This document shows, in pieces, positions 9,554 to 19,451 of a stretch of 34,564 nucleotides of DNA. The stretch's first letter is position 1; the number at the start of each line of letters is the position of its first letter. Origin of the DNA: Burkholderiaceae bacterium (GTDB lineage: Bacteria > Pseudomonadota > Gammaproteobacteria > Burkholderiales > Burkholderiaceae_F); the NCBI GenBank assembly GCA_025055385.1, contig JANWXE010000100.1, forward strand, positions 1-34,564, written 5' to 3'. The notes under the pieces were generated by a model, which was given only the letters and a program-made list of their open reading frames with translations, ran no database searches and was not told the DNA's origin. The translations under genes and the position numbers were made by a program.

Positions 9554-11443
9554 ATGGCAGGCGGCATCTTCTCAATCGGCACCAGCGCGCTGGCGGCGGC
9601 CTACACGGCGCTGCGCACGACCGGCCATAACATCGCCAACGCCAACACACCGGGCTACTCGCGCCAGAGCGTCGTGCTGTCGCCGCAGGTCGGCGCCATG
9701 ATAGGCGGCCAGTACGTCGGCCAGGGGGTGGCGGTGGCCGACGTGCGGCGCGCCTACAACGCTTTCCTGACCAGCGCCGCGCATGCGGCGACCGCCAACG
9801 CCGCTGGCGCCGAAACGCGCGCGCTGCAGCTTTCCCAGATCAACAATCTGTTCGCGGATAGCGAAACCGGCATCGGGCCGGCGCTGGACCGCTTCTTCCA
9901 GGAAGTGCAGAGCCTGTCGCAGCGGCCGCAGGATGCCGCCGCGCGCCAGTCGCTGCTGGCGGCGGCCAACCTGCTGGCGGCACGTTTCAACGACGTCGGC
10001 GCGCGGCTGCAGCAGTTCCGCGACGATGCGGACACGCAGTTGCGGTTACAGCTTGAGGCCGTTAACCGCACCGCGCGGGAGATCGCGCAGTTAAACGACC
10101 AAATCGCACTGGCGCGCGGCACGGGTCGTCTGCCAAACGACCTACTAGACCGGCGCGACGCTGCGATCCGCAGCTTAAACGAGGCCATCGGGGTTTCGTC
10201 CATCGAACAGAGCGATGGCGCGATTAACGTTTTTCTTGGCAACGGCCAAGCGCTGGTGGTCGGTTCACAAGCTGCCAGCCTAGTGCTCAACGTTGATCCG
10301 GCCGACCCGCAGTCGGTCTACATTGGGGTGCGCGACGGCGCAAGCGTCACTGCGCTCGATGCCGATTTGATCCGCGGCGGCAAAATCGGCGGACTGATGG
10401 TTTTCCGCTTGCAGGATCTGCCGGCAGCCGAAAACGAGCTCGGCCGCCTGGCGGTCGTGCTCGCCGACCAGTTCAACCAGCAGCATCGGCTCGGCGACGA
10501 CCGCTATGGCGCGGCAGGCGCCGATTTTTTCCGGCCGCCTACGCCGGTGGCCTTCCCGGCCAGCAGCAACGGCAATCCGCTGACTACGATCGCCGTTACG
10601 TTTACCGACACGACGCAATTGGCCGCAAGCGACTACCAGCTCGAATACACAGGCGGCCAATACGTGCTGACGCGCTTGACGGACAACGTCGCGTGGACCT
10701 CGGCGGTACCAAGCTTCAGCGTCGATGGGCTGTCGATTGCGCTTGCGAACACACCACCAGCCAACGGGGACCGCTTTCTGATCCAGGCGGTGCGTGCCGG
10801 CGCGCGCAGCATGGAAGTCGTGCTGCGCGATCCGCAGCGCATTGCCGCTGCCGCACCGGTGCGGGCGAGCCTGCCGGCGGCTAACACCGGATCGGTTCAG
10901 GTGCAGTCGCTAGCGGCAGTGGGACCGACGCGCCACCCGGCGCTTGCCAATCCAGTCACGATCACCTTTACTGGGCCAAATACGTATGACATCAGCGACG
11001 GCATCACGACCTTGACCGGCCAGACCTATACGGCTGGCGTGCCGATCGTCTTCAACGGCTGGCAGCTCGTGCTGCACGGAACGCCCGCTGCAGGTGACCA
11101 AGTGCAGGTACAGCCAAACGTGGGTGGCATTGGGGATAATCGCAACGCGCTCGCGCTGGCAGCGTTGCAGAGCCGGCCGCTGGTCAGTGGCGGCCCATTA
11201 GGCGGCGCCTACGCCGCGACAATCGCCCGGCTGGGCGCGGAGGCGCAGACGGCCAGCAGTTATGCCAGCGCGCAACGCACCATCCGTGAGGACGCGCTGG
11301 CGGCCGAAAGCGCGGTAGCGGGAGTCAACCTCGATGAAGAGGCCTCGCGTTTGATTCAATACCAGCAGCAATATCAGGCGGCGGCGAAACTCATCGCCAC
11401 GGCCCGGGCGATCTTCGATGAAGTGCTTGGCATCATGCGGTGA
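9554..11443 (+). CDS. flgK: Flagellar hook-associated protein 1 FlgK
   Basis: 'SIGTSALAAAYTALRTTGHNIANANTPGYSRQSVVLSPQ' N-terminus and 'GVNLDEEASRLIQYQQQYQAAAKLIATARAIFDEVLGIMR' C-terminus. Confidence 0.97.
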   Translation: MAGGIFSIGTSALAAAYTALRTTGHNIANANTPGYSRQSVVLSPQVGAMIGGQYVGQGVAVADVRRAYNAFLTSAAHAATANAAGAETRALQLSQINNLFADSETGIGPALDRFFQEVQSLSQRPQDAAARQSLLAAANLLAARFNDVGARLQQFRDDADTQLRLQLEAVNRTAREIAQLNDQIALARGTGRLPNDLLDRRDAAIRSLNEAIGVSSIEQSDGAINVFLGNGQALVVGSQAASLVLNVDPADPQSVYIGVRDGASVTALDADLIRGGKIGGLMVFRLQDLPAAENELGRLAVVLADQFNQQHRLGDDRYGAAGADFFRPPTPVAFPASSNGNPLTTIAVTFTDTTQLAASDYQLEYTGGQYVLTRLTDNVAWTSAVPSFSVDGLSIALANTPPANGDRFLIQAVRAGARSMEVVLRDPQRIAAAAPVRASLPAANTGSVQVQSLAAVGPTRHPALANPVTITFTGPNTYDISDGITTLTGQTYTAGVPIVFNGWQLVLHGTPAAGDQVQVQPNVGGIGDNRNALALAALQSRPLVSGGPLGGAYAATIARLGAEAQTASSYASAQRTIREDALAAESAVAGVNLDEEASRLIQYQQQYQAAAKLIATARAIFDEVLGIMR

Positions 11444-11487
11444 GGCTTTGTTTGACTGAGAGCTAGCCGCCGCCGAGGGACGGACCC

Positions 11488-12699
11488 ATGCAACGCATCT
11501 CTACTTTCCAGATGTTCCGCAGCGGCGAGCTGGCGCTCGTCGCCCGCCAGCGCGAGTTGCTGGAAACCCAGGCGCGCATTGCCTCCGGCAAGCGCATCGC
11601 TGCGCCGGCCGACGATCCGATCGGCGCGGCCGATGCCACCGCCACGCGGGCAGCGCTGGCGCGCTTCGAGCAGTTCAAAAAGAACCAAGACCATGCGCGC
11701 TACCTGCTGAACCTGGGCGAATCGACGCTTGCCTCCTTCATCGGCGCCCTGCAGGACGTGCGCGAAAAGCTGGTTGCCGCCGGCAATGGCGCCTACTCGA
11801 ATGCTGAGCGCAAGATGCTGGCGGGCGAGCTGCGCGGCCTGTTCGACCGTCTGGTCGGCCTGGCCAATGCGAGCGACGGCGCCGGCGGGTATTTATTTGC
11901 CGGCAGCCGGGAGACAGCGCCGCCCTTTGCGCATAGCGGCCTGAGCACGAGCTTCAACGGCGATGACACCCTGCTGCATCTGGAAGTGGCCTCGGACCGC
12001 TTTCTGCGCGTGAAGCTGTCCGGGGACGCGCTGTTCCTGAAGATGCGCCCGGGCAACGGCATCTTCATTACGGCCGCGGCCCCGACCAACACCGGCACCG
12101 GCGTCATCGACGCGGGGGCGGTGGTCGATCCGACGGCACTGACGGGCTCTGCGTACACGATCACGTTTACGGTCAGTGGCGGCGCCACCAGCTACCAGGT
12201 GGTGCGCGTCAGCGACAACGCGGTGGTGGCAAGCGGCAGCTATCACTCGCCGGCCGCAATCGAATTCGATGGCCAGCGGGTGACAATTACCGGCTCCCCG
12301 GCCAACGGTGATTCGTTTAGCACCGCGCCGGCTCCCTACCGTTCGGTATTCGATACGGTGGCAGCGGCCATTGTGGCGCTGGACGCTGGCGCCAGCAGTC
12401 CGTCGGCTGAGGCGCAGCTGCGCACGGCGCTAAACAGCATTCAGGCATCGCTCGAACAGGCGCTTGATCACCTGCTGATTAAGCGCGCCGAAGTCGGTGC
12501 CGGGCTAGCGGAGCTAGACGGCTACGAGCGACTGAACGATGACCGCCAGCTCGAATACAGGGCGCGGCTGTCGCGGGTGGAGGATCTGGATCTGGCCGCC
12601 GGGTTGAGCGAACTGTCGCGCCGGCAGACGACGCTGGAGGCGGCCATCCGCAGCTACTCGGCGGTTTCACGGCTGTCGCTGTTCGACTTCCTCGGCTAG
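11488..12699 (+). CDS. flgL: Flagellar hook-associated protein 3 FlgL
   Basis: 'MQRISTFQMFRSGELALVARQRELLETQARIASGKRIAAPADDPIGAADA' flagellin-like N-terminus; follows flgK. Confidence 0.95.
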   Translation: MQRISTFQMFRSGELALVARQRELLETQARIASGKRIAAPADDPIGAADATATRAALARFEQFKKNQDHARYLLNLGESTLASFIGALQDVREKLVAAGNGAYSNAERKMLAGELRGLFDRLVGLANASDGAGGYLFAGSRETAPPFAHSGLSTSFNGDDTLLHLEVASDRFLRVKLSGDALFLKMRPGNGIFITAAAPTNTGTGVIDAGAVVDPTALTGSAYTITFTVSGGATSYQVVRVSDNAVVASGSYHSPAAIEFDGQRVTITGSPANGDSFSTAPAPYRSVFDTVAAAIVALDAGASSPSAEAQLRTALNSIQASLEQALDHLLIKRAEVGAGLAELDGYERLNDDRQLEYRARLSRVEDLDLAAGLSELSRRQTTLEAAIRSYSAVSRLSLFDFLG

Positions 12700-12756
12700 C
12701 CAGGTGGCAGGAGCGCGCCGCCGCGGTATTCTCGACGGCCTCTCAGCTGCAATCCT

Positions 12757-15700
12757 GTGGCGGATCTCGACAGCAACGCCAAGCCGATCAGGCGCCGCGG
12801 CGCCGCCCCGATCGCCTCTGGCGAGCGGGCGCTTGCGCTTGGCGCCGGTCGGCGCGCGCGTCGCGCGCCCGCGCAGGAGGCAGCCGAACTGGCGGCGCAG
12901 CTCGCAGCGACGCTGCCGCCGGCGCCGGCGACACCGCCGCCCTCTTTTTTTGAGGAATGCCCAGACGCGATCCTGCGCTTTGACCGCGAGGGCACGGTGC
13001 TGTATGCGAATGCGGCGGTGGCGCGCGCGACCGCACTGCCGCGCGCCGCCTTTCTGAACCGCCGGATCGATGCCGTGCCGGGCTTCGAGCCCTACGGCGA
13101 CTTGTGGCGCGCCAAGCTGGCGGAGCTGTTCGAAAGCGAAGAGGCGCGCTGGTTTAAGTTCGCCGTCGCGCACCCCACTGGCGACAAGCTCTTTGACGTA
13201 CGGCTTAGCCCCGAGCGCGACGCCGACGGCCGCTGTAACTACGCCACGGCCGTGCTACGCGATGTGACGGTGCCACGCTACGCACTGCGTGCCTCGCGCA
13301 ATGCCGACGAATTCGTCCAAACCATCTTGACGGCCGCACACATCGGCATCGCCGTCTTGGATCGTAACCTGCGCTACCGCGTGTGGAACGATTACCTGGA
13401 AGAGCTGCTACAAGTGCCAGCCGAGGAGGTGCTTGGGCGCACACCGCAGGAGGCATTCGGACTGCCGGCGGAGTCCGAGGTGGTGCAGGCGCTGGCGCGT
13501 CTGCGCGACAGCGGCGTGCGTGCTACCCAGCAGTCAGAGTATCCGTTTACGCGTGGCGGCGTCGTTGGCCCCTGGATCCGGGTGCGGCAGACACCGATGT
13601 TCGATGCGCGGGGGCAGTTCGACGGTGTGTTCGTTACAGTCGAACGGATCGACCGTGAACGCTTCGCGGAGACGTCGCTGGCGGCGCTGCGGCAGGCACT
13701 TGACTCCGCCGGTGAGATGGTGCTGGAGGTAGACCGCAGCGGCCGCATCCTCGATGCGAACGAGACGGCGGCGGCCTGGCTCGGCTATTCCCGCGATACG
13801 CTCAAGGACCTGCCGCTGACGGCGATCGACGCTTCGCTGTCAGCGGAAAAGTTCGCCGAGATCCTGCAGCAGCTCGTCAGCCGCGGCGCCTACCAAGGCG
13901 AAGCGCGTTACCGCACCCAGCTGGGCTCCGAGTTTGCGGTCGATGTCGTGCTGCAGCGGGTCGAGCACGGGGGGCGAGAGTTCATCTTCCTCTTAGTGCG
14001 CGATATCTCAGAGCGCAAGCGCGTGGAGGCGGCGCTGGCGGAGAGCGCCGCGCGCTTTCGGACGCTGTTTGAAGAAAGCCCGGTGGCGAACCTGCTGCTT
14101 GACGCCCAGTTTCGCATCGAGCAGGCCAACCGCGCGGCCTGTGCGCTGCTCGGCTATGAGGCGGCGGCGCTGCGCGGGCAGGAACCGGCGGTGTTCCTGC
14201 ATCCGGAGGACGCGGCAGCCATCAGTCGCCTGCGCGAGCGGCTCGCCCAGGGACAGCTGGCGGCGGTGGAAAGTGACCGGCGGCTGCGTCATCGCGACGG
14301 CCGCACGCTGTTTGCGCGCATCACCGTGCGCGGCTGGCCGGACGCCACCGGCCGGCGGCACTTCCTGCTGGTGCTGGAAGATTTCACCGAGCGGCGCGCC
14401 TCGGAGGAGCAACTGCGGCTGGCGCTGCGCGACCAGCAGACGCTGCTGGAGACGATGTCGGTGGGTGTGGTGCGCACCCTCGATGGCCGCATCGTGCTAG
14501 CCAACCGCGAGTTCGCGCGCATGTTCGGGTACCACGACGACGAAGTCATCGGGCTGTCGCTGGCGGCGCTGACGCACGATCGCCCAGAGCGGCAGGGGGG
14601 CGCGCCGCGCGCCCTGCCGGCGGGGCGCGCAAACGCAACGACGCAAGCCGAGGTGGTGCTGTTTCGCAAGGACGGCCGGCCGCTGTGGTGCGCGGTACAG
14701 GCACGCGCGGTAGAGGGCGACGGCGCGACCGGCAGCGGCGAGGTGATCTATACCTTTCAGGACATCACGGCGCGGCGCGCGCAGGACGAGCAGCTGGAGC
14801 GACTGCTGGCAGAAAGTCAACTGCTGTTTGACACCGCGCTGGTGGGGCTGCTGTTTGTGCGTGATGGCCGGCCGATCCGTGCCAATGCGGCGATGGAAGA
14901 GCTGCTTGCCTGCGAGCCGGGCGGACTGACTAGCCAGATCCAGCTCTTTGCCCATCCGACCGATCAGCTGCTGATGGCAAGCCTGGCTGAGCATTACGGT
15001 GAAATCAACCAGCGTGGCGCCTGCGAGTTCGAACTGCATATGTATCGCCGGCGGGGCGACCCGATCTGGGTCGCGGTGCAAGGGCGGGCCGTCAATCCCG
15101 GCCGACCGGAGCTCGGCTACATCTTCGCCTTCGTCGACATCGATTCGCGCAAGCGGCAAGAAGCCCAGTTGCGGGCCACGTTGGCCGAGTTGCAATTGAT
15201 CTTCGACAACGCGCTGGTGGCCATGCTGTATGTGGCGGGCGAGCGCATCGTGAAGGCCAATGTGGCCACTGAGCGCATGTTCGGCTACGCCGCGGCGGAC
15301 CTGTACCAACAGCCGATCGCCGCTTTGTTCGCGCAGGCTTCCGAATGGCACGAGGTCGCTGCCCGCGTGGCCCATGAAGGGGAAGTCAGTTTCGAGCGGC
15401 TGCTGCGGCGGCGCGACGGCCAGACCTTTTGGTGTGCTGGCAATGTGCGGCCGCTGAATGCCGCCGCCCCGGCGCAGGGAATGATCCTTGCCTTAATGGA
15501 TATCGACTCGCGGCGGCGGTCAGAAGATGAGCTGCGGCGGGTGCGCAATTACCTGGACCTGGTAGTAGAGAACCTGCCGGTGCTGGTGTCGGTGCGCGAG
15601 GCCGATACTGGCCGCTTCGTCAGCCTGAACCGCGCCGGCGAGGCCATCATGGGTCTGCGCCGAGAGCAGGTGATTGGCCGCACCTGGCACGAGGTCTACG

Positions 15701-16947
15701 GTCGCCATTTTGCCGACCTCTATGCGGAGCTAGACCGGCGGGCGCTCGCCGATGGTCAGCAGGTGGAGCGGCGCCGCGACGTCATGCTGCGCGCCGACGG
15801 GCGCACGCTGACCGTCAATCAGCGCATCGTGCCGCTGTTTGAACCGGATACGCGCGGCCGAGCCCGCTACGTGATGTCGATCATCGATGACCTCACCGAG
15901 GCGGTGCGCGCCGAGGCGCAGTTGGCAGAGACCGAGACGCGCTTCCGCCAGTTTGCCGAAAACATCGATCAGCTAGTGTTCATCACCGACGCCGACCTAT
16001 CGATGGTGCTGTATGTGAACCCGCGCTATGAGACCGTCATCGGCGCCTCCAGCGAGGAGCTGATCGAGAACCCACGCTCGGTGCTTGCGCATGTGCACTT
16101 CGATGACGCGCCGAAAATCGCGCGCCTACTGCCGCGGCTGGTGGCCAGCATGCGGCGCGTGCGTAAGGTGGATTTCAACGTGCGCATCGATCATCCGACC
16201 CGCGGCGTGCGGCTGCTCAACGTGCGGCTGTCGCCGGTGAAGCTGCGCGATGGCACGGTGCGGGTGTTTGGTATCGCCGATGACATCACTGAGCGCAGTG
16301 CCGCCGAGCGGCAGCGCATCGAGGAGGCGCTCAAGCAGCGCGACCTGCTGGTGCGCGAGGTACACCACCGCATCAAAAATAACCTGCAAGGCGTGGCCGG
16401 CTTGTTGCAGCACATGGCGCACGCCAAGCCGGAGCTAGCGGCCAATTTGAACGAGATCGCCGGCCAGATCCAGGCTATCGCCCAGGTGCATGGGCTGCAG
16501 ATCCGCGCCACAGGCACGTTACCGGTGCTCGGGGTGGCGCAGGGCATCTTCCAGAATCTGGCTACGATGTTTGGCGTGGAGGTGCGCTTCGAGCCGCCGC
16601 CGCCGGCGCTCTGGCGCTGGGGGCTGCCGGAAAACGAGGCGGTGCCGCTGGCGCTGGTGATCAATGAACTAGGGACCAACGCGATCAAGTACCGCGCCAG
16701 TCGAGACCACGGTGTGTTGGTGCGCGTGGTTCCGCGGCCCGAGGGAGTGGAGCTGCGCATTGAAAACAGCGGGCAGCTGAAGGCTGGCTTTGACCTGGCA
16801 CGCATTGCCTCCGGCATTTCGGGTCTGGGGCTGGTGAAAGCGCTGCTGCCGCGGCGCGGTGCGCGGCTGGCGATTGAGCAGCATGGCGGGACGGTGGTGA
16901 CGCGGCTGGAGCTGACCCCGCCGGCCATCGGGGAGGACAACGGCTGA
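12757..16947 (+). CDS. Multi-PAS sensor histidine kinase, HisKA_2 type (about nine PAS modules, no obvious TM segment)
   Basis: Repeated PAS pattern (e.g. 'LFEESPVANLLLDAQFRIEQANRAACALLGYEAAALRGQ'); phosphoacceptor region 'LLVREVHHRIKNNLQGVAGLLQHMA'; N-box 'VINELGTNAIKY'. GTG start. Confidence 0.9.
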   Translation: MADLDSNAKPIRRRGAAPIASGERALALGAGRRARRAPAQEAAELAAQLAATLPPAPATPPPSFFEECPDAILRFDREGTVLYANAAVARATALPRAAFLNRRIDAVPGFEPYGDLWRAKLAELFESEEARWFKFAVAHPTGDKLFDVRLSPERDADGRCNYATAVLRDVTVPRYALRASRNADEFVQTILTAAHIGIAVLDRNLRYRVWNDYLEELLQVPAEEVLGRTPQEAFGLPAESEVVQALARLRDSGVRATQQSEYPFTRGGVVGPWIRVRQTPMFDARGQFDGVFVTVERIDRERFAETSLAALRQALDSAGEMVLEVDRSGRILDANETAAAWLGYSRDTLKDLPLTAIDASLSAEKFAEILQQLVSRGAYQGEARYRTQLGSEFAVDVVLQRVEHGGREFIFLLVRDISERKRVEAALAESAARFRTLFEESPVANLLLDAQFRIEQANRAACALLGYEAAALRGQEPAVFLHPEDAAAISRLRERLAQGQLAAVESDRRLRHRDGRTLFARITVRGWPDATGRRHFLLVLEDFTERRASEEQLRLALRDQQTLLETMSVGVVRTLDGRIVLANREFARMFGYHDDEVIGLSLAALTHDRPERQGGAPRALPAGRANATTQAEVVLFRKDGRPLWCAVQARAVEGDGATGSGEVIYTFQDITARRAQDEQLERLLAESQLLFDTALVGLLFVRDGRPIRANAAMEELLACEPGGLTSQIQLFAHPTDQLLMASLAEHYGEINQRGACEFELHMYRRRGDPIWVAVQGRAVNPGRPELGYIFAFVDIDSRKRQEAQLRATLAELQLIFDNALVAMLYVAGERIVKANVATERMFGYAAADLYQQPIAALFAQASEWHEVAARVAHEGEVSFERLLRRRDGQTFWCAGNVRPLNAAAPAQGMILALMDIDSRRRSEDELRRVRNYLDLVVENLPVLVSVREADTGRFVSLNRAGEAIMGLRREQVIGRTWHEVYGRHFADLYAELDRRALADGQQVERRRDVMLRADGRTLTVNQRIVPLFEPDTRGRARYVMSIIDDLTEAVRAEAQLAETETRFRQFAENIDQLVFITDADLSMVLYVNPRYETVIGASSEELIENPRSVLAHVHFDDAPKIARLLPRLVASMRRVRKVDFNVRIDHPTRGVRLLNVRLSPVKLRDGTVRVFGIADDITERSAAERQRIEEALKQRDLLVREVHHRIKNNLQGVAGLLQHMAHAKPELAANLNEIAGQIQAIAQVHGLQIRATGTLPVLGVAQGIFQNLATMFGVEVRFEPPPPALWRWGLPENEAVPLALVINELGTNAIKYRASRDHGVLVRVVPRPEGVELRIENSGQLKAGFDLARIASGISGLGLVKALLPRRGARLAIEQHGGTVVTRLELTPPAIGEDNG

Positions 16948-16971
16948 GTTGGCGCACCCTAGAATGTCCGC

Positions 16972-17580
16972 ATGAGTGAGGCGAAGCCGCAGATCTTGGT
17001 CGTCGACGACGATCGGCTGGTGCTGGCCACCGTCAGCGCGGGGCTCAAGCAGGCAGATTTCGACGTATTAGAAGCCGACAACGGCGACGACGCGATTTTG
17101 CTCGCACGCAAGCACCGGCCGGCGCTTGCGATCCTGGACATGCGCATGCAGGGCAAGAGCGGTATGGATGTGGCTCGCTATCTGGCTGCCAATACCCATA
17201 CTGGGTTCATGTTCCTATCGGCCTTTGGCGATGCGGACATCATCGAGGAGGCGACCAAGCTAGGCGCACTTGGCTACTTGGTGAAGCCGATCGACGTCAA
17301 GCAGATCGTGCCGGCGGTACGCGCTGCGCTGGCTCGGCTGCGGCAGCAGCCGGCGGTGCCGCGACCGCTGCCGCCGCGCGCCTCAACGAGCGCCCCGCCG
17401 CCCCCGCCGGCGCGCGAGCAGTACGTGGCCATCGGCATCCTGATGGAGCGGCTGCGGCTCGATTACGACCGCGCCGCCGAAGCGCTGCAGGCCCAAGCGC
17501 GCGCGGAGGGGCGCGCTGTAGACGAACTGGCCGCCAGCATGGTAGAGGCGGCCAACCGCCTCAATTCGGTGCCGCGCTAA
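16972..17580 (+). CDS. Response regulator with receiver and ANTAR (RNA-binding antiterminator) domains
   Basis: 'ILVVDDDRLV...LAILDMRM...FLSAFG...YLVKP' receiver, then 'QYVAIGILMERLRLDYDRAAEALQAQARAEGRAVDELAASMVEAANRLN', matching the ANTAR pattern. Confidence 0.88.
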   Translation: MSEAKPQILVVDDDRLVLATVSAGLKQADFDVLEADNGDDAILLARKHRPALAILDMRMQGKSGMDVARYLAANTHTGFMFLSAFGDADIIEEATKLGALGYLVKPIDVKQIVPAVRAALARLRQQPAVPRPLPPRASTSAPPPPPAREQYVAIGILMERLRLDYDRAAEALQAQARAEGRAVDELAASMVEAANRLNSVPR

Positions 17581-17616
17581 ATCGGCGCCGTTGCCAGGGA
17601 CCGGCTCGGGGCCCTG

Positions 17617-18027
17617 ATGACGGTCGGTGAGCAGATCCGGCGCATCGGCTTTCGCCGCTGGTACGAGCGGCAGTTAATCGAAAGCCATGCCTATCTGGTG
17701 ACGGCCTTTCTCGCGCTAATTGTGCTGCTCGCTGGCATTGAGGGGTTGTCGCTTGTGCGACGCTCACCGCTGTTTTACGCCGGACTGACGGTTGTGGCCG
17801 CAGCCGCCGGTGTCCTCACCTACGTCGCCTGGCGGCGTTTTAGCGTGTTGCTGGCTCGTGCCGAGCGATTCGCCGGTGCTGCCAGCTGCCCGCGTTGCGG
17901 CGCCTGGGGCGAGTTCGAGGTGCTCGCTGAAGAGCGCAGCGACGCGCACGACCCGCCGGAAGCGGGGCGGCCGCATTGGCTGCGGGTACGGTGCCGCGGT
18001 TGCGGCTGCGACTGGCGCATCGGTTAA
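17617..18027 (+). CDS. Small membrane protein with C-terminal zinc-ribbon-like CxxC pairs, function unknown
   Basis: Two hydrophobic segments ('YLVTAFLALIVLLAGIEGLSLV', 'LFYAGLTVVAAAAGVLTYVAW') then 'CPRCGAWGEFEVL...WLRVRCRGCGCDW'. Confidence 0.65.
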   Translation: MTVGEQIRRIGFRRWYERQLIESHAYLVTAFLALIVLLAGIEGLSLVRRSPLFYAGLTVVAAAAGVLTYVAWRRFSVLLARAERFAGAASCPRCGAWGEFEVLAEERSDAHDPPEAGRPHWLRVRCRGCGCDWRIG

Positions 18028-19451
18028 TGTGGCGCGCTGTCTTCCCACAGCGTGAAGAAGAACGTCGCGCCCTGACCGGGGGCGGACTCGGCCCACACGC
18101 GGCCACCATGCTTGCGCACGATCCGTTGAACCGTCGCCAGGCCTACGCCGGTGCCGGGAAATTCGTTCTGCGAGTGAAAGCGCTGGAACAGACCGAACAG
18201 CTTGTCGGCAAAACGCATATCGAAGCCGGCGCCGTTGTCACGGACGAAATACACGAGGCGGTCATTTTCTTGCCGCAGTCCAAACTCCACCTGCGGCGCC
18301 GGCACGCGCGCCGAGAACTTAAAGGCATTGCCGAGCAGATTCTGCAGGACCAGGCGTAACAGGGTGCGGTCACCGTCCACTGGCGCGGACGCAACGGCGA
18401 CGAATGCGTGACGGTTCTCGTACTGAGCAAGGAGCTCCTCGGCCAGCTGCCGCGCCAGCTCAGCCAGATCGACGCGCTCGCGCACGATCTCGCGGCTGGT
18501 CATTTTGGCAAGCGCAAGCAGCGTGTCGATCATCGCATTCATGCGGCTGGCGGCAGCCACGATGCGTTTGAGGTGCTCGCGGCCAAGATCATCGAGGCGG
18601 TCGCCGTAGTCCTCCAGCACGATGTGCGCAAAGCCATCGACCACGCGCAGCGGCGCGCGTAAATCGTGCGATACCGAGTGCGCAAAGCTGTCCAGCTCGC
18701 GCACTGCCAGTTCAAGCTGGCGCGTCCGCGCCGCGTGCTCGGCCAGCAGCTGCGCCGGCGGTGCCGCTTCCGCCCGTGCAGCCGCAAGCAGCGCGCTTAC
18801 CTCGCGCGCCACGCCGCAGTAGCCCTCGAAGCGGCCGTCGGCGTCAAAGCGGGGTAGGCCGCTGAGCAAGAAAGTGCGTCCGCAGCCGGTGTTGACGGCC
18901 ACGTCGTAGAAGGGCGCGCAGGCGCTGGTGGTCGCCGTCAGCGCCTGCGGCGGCGGCAGCCCCGCTTCGATCTCCCACAGCTTGCGGCCAAGCAGCTGGC
19001 GCGGGTCAAGGTCGGGCAGCGGGCGCTGCCCGGTCTGCAGCGCGGTGACGGTTAGGTGCGCATCGCAGCGCCAGTACCAGTCGGCGCCGGCGGCCAGCGC
19101 CTGGCGCAACTCGCGCAGCGGGCTGCGGGCGCGCATCCAGCGCCACGCTGCAAGGGCGGCAAGCGCAAGCGCAGCACCACTGGCGGCAGCAGCGGCCAGC
19201 GCGCCGAGGCCACCGCCGCTGTCTAGCGGCGCCGACGCGACGTGGCTTGCCGGCTGAAAGCCTGCCGAATTGCTGGAATTGGCTGCCTTTTCCCCCACAC
19301 CTCGATTCTGCCAGCGGCTGCGGCCGCACCTGTCGCACGAGTGCGCGAAAAGCACGGCTGCGGCGCGCTTTATCGCACCGCCCATGGGCTTCAAGTTGTC
19401 GCACTGTGCGGCCGACAGCGAGCGCAGGGGCATTGCGCCCGCTGTCGGCAC
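18024..19451 (-). CDS. PAS sensor histidine kinase (HisKA/HATPase_c, phytochrome-like class); true start uncertain
   Basis: 'FAHSVSHDLRAPLRVVDGFAHIVLEDYGDRLDDLG', 'DNGAGFDMRFADKLFGLFQRFHSQNEFPGTGVGLATVQRIVRKHGGRV'. The first ~50 residues look non-native, so the start may be downstream. Confidence 0.88.
   Translation of the reverse strand: MPTAGAMPLRSLSAAQCDNLKPMGGAIKRAAAVLFAHSCDRCGRSRWQNRGVGEKAANSSNSAGFQPASHVASAPLDSGGGLGALAAAAASGAALALAALAAWRWMRARSPLRELRQALAAGADWYWRCDAHLTVTALQTGQRPLPDLDPRQLLGRKLWEIEAGLPPPQALTATTSACAPFYDVAVNTGCGRTFLLSGLPRFDADGRFEGYCGVAREVSALLAAARAEAAPPAQLLAEHAARTRQLELAVRELDSFAHSVSHDLRAPLRVVDGFAHIVLEDYGDRLDDLGREHLKRIVAAASRMNAMIDTLLALAKMTSREIVRERVDLAELARQLAEELLAQYENRHAFVAVASAPVDGDRTLLRLVLQNLLGNAFKFSARVPAPQVEFGLRQENDRLVYFVRDNGAGFDMRFADKLFGLFQRFHSQNEFPGTGVGLATVQRIVRKHGGRVWAESAPGQGATFFFTLWEDSAPH

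Noticed and set aside
12948-12962. T7 run near the start of the nine-PAS kinase as a phase-variation tract
   Set aside because: Shorter than runs usually considered slippage-prone, and no supporting context.
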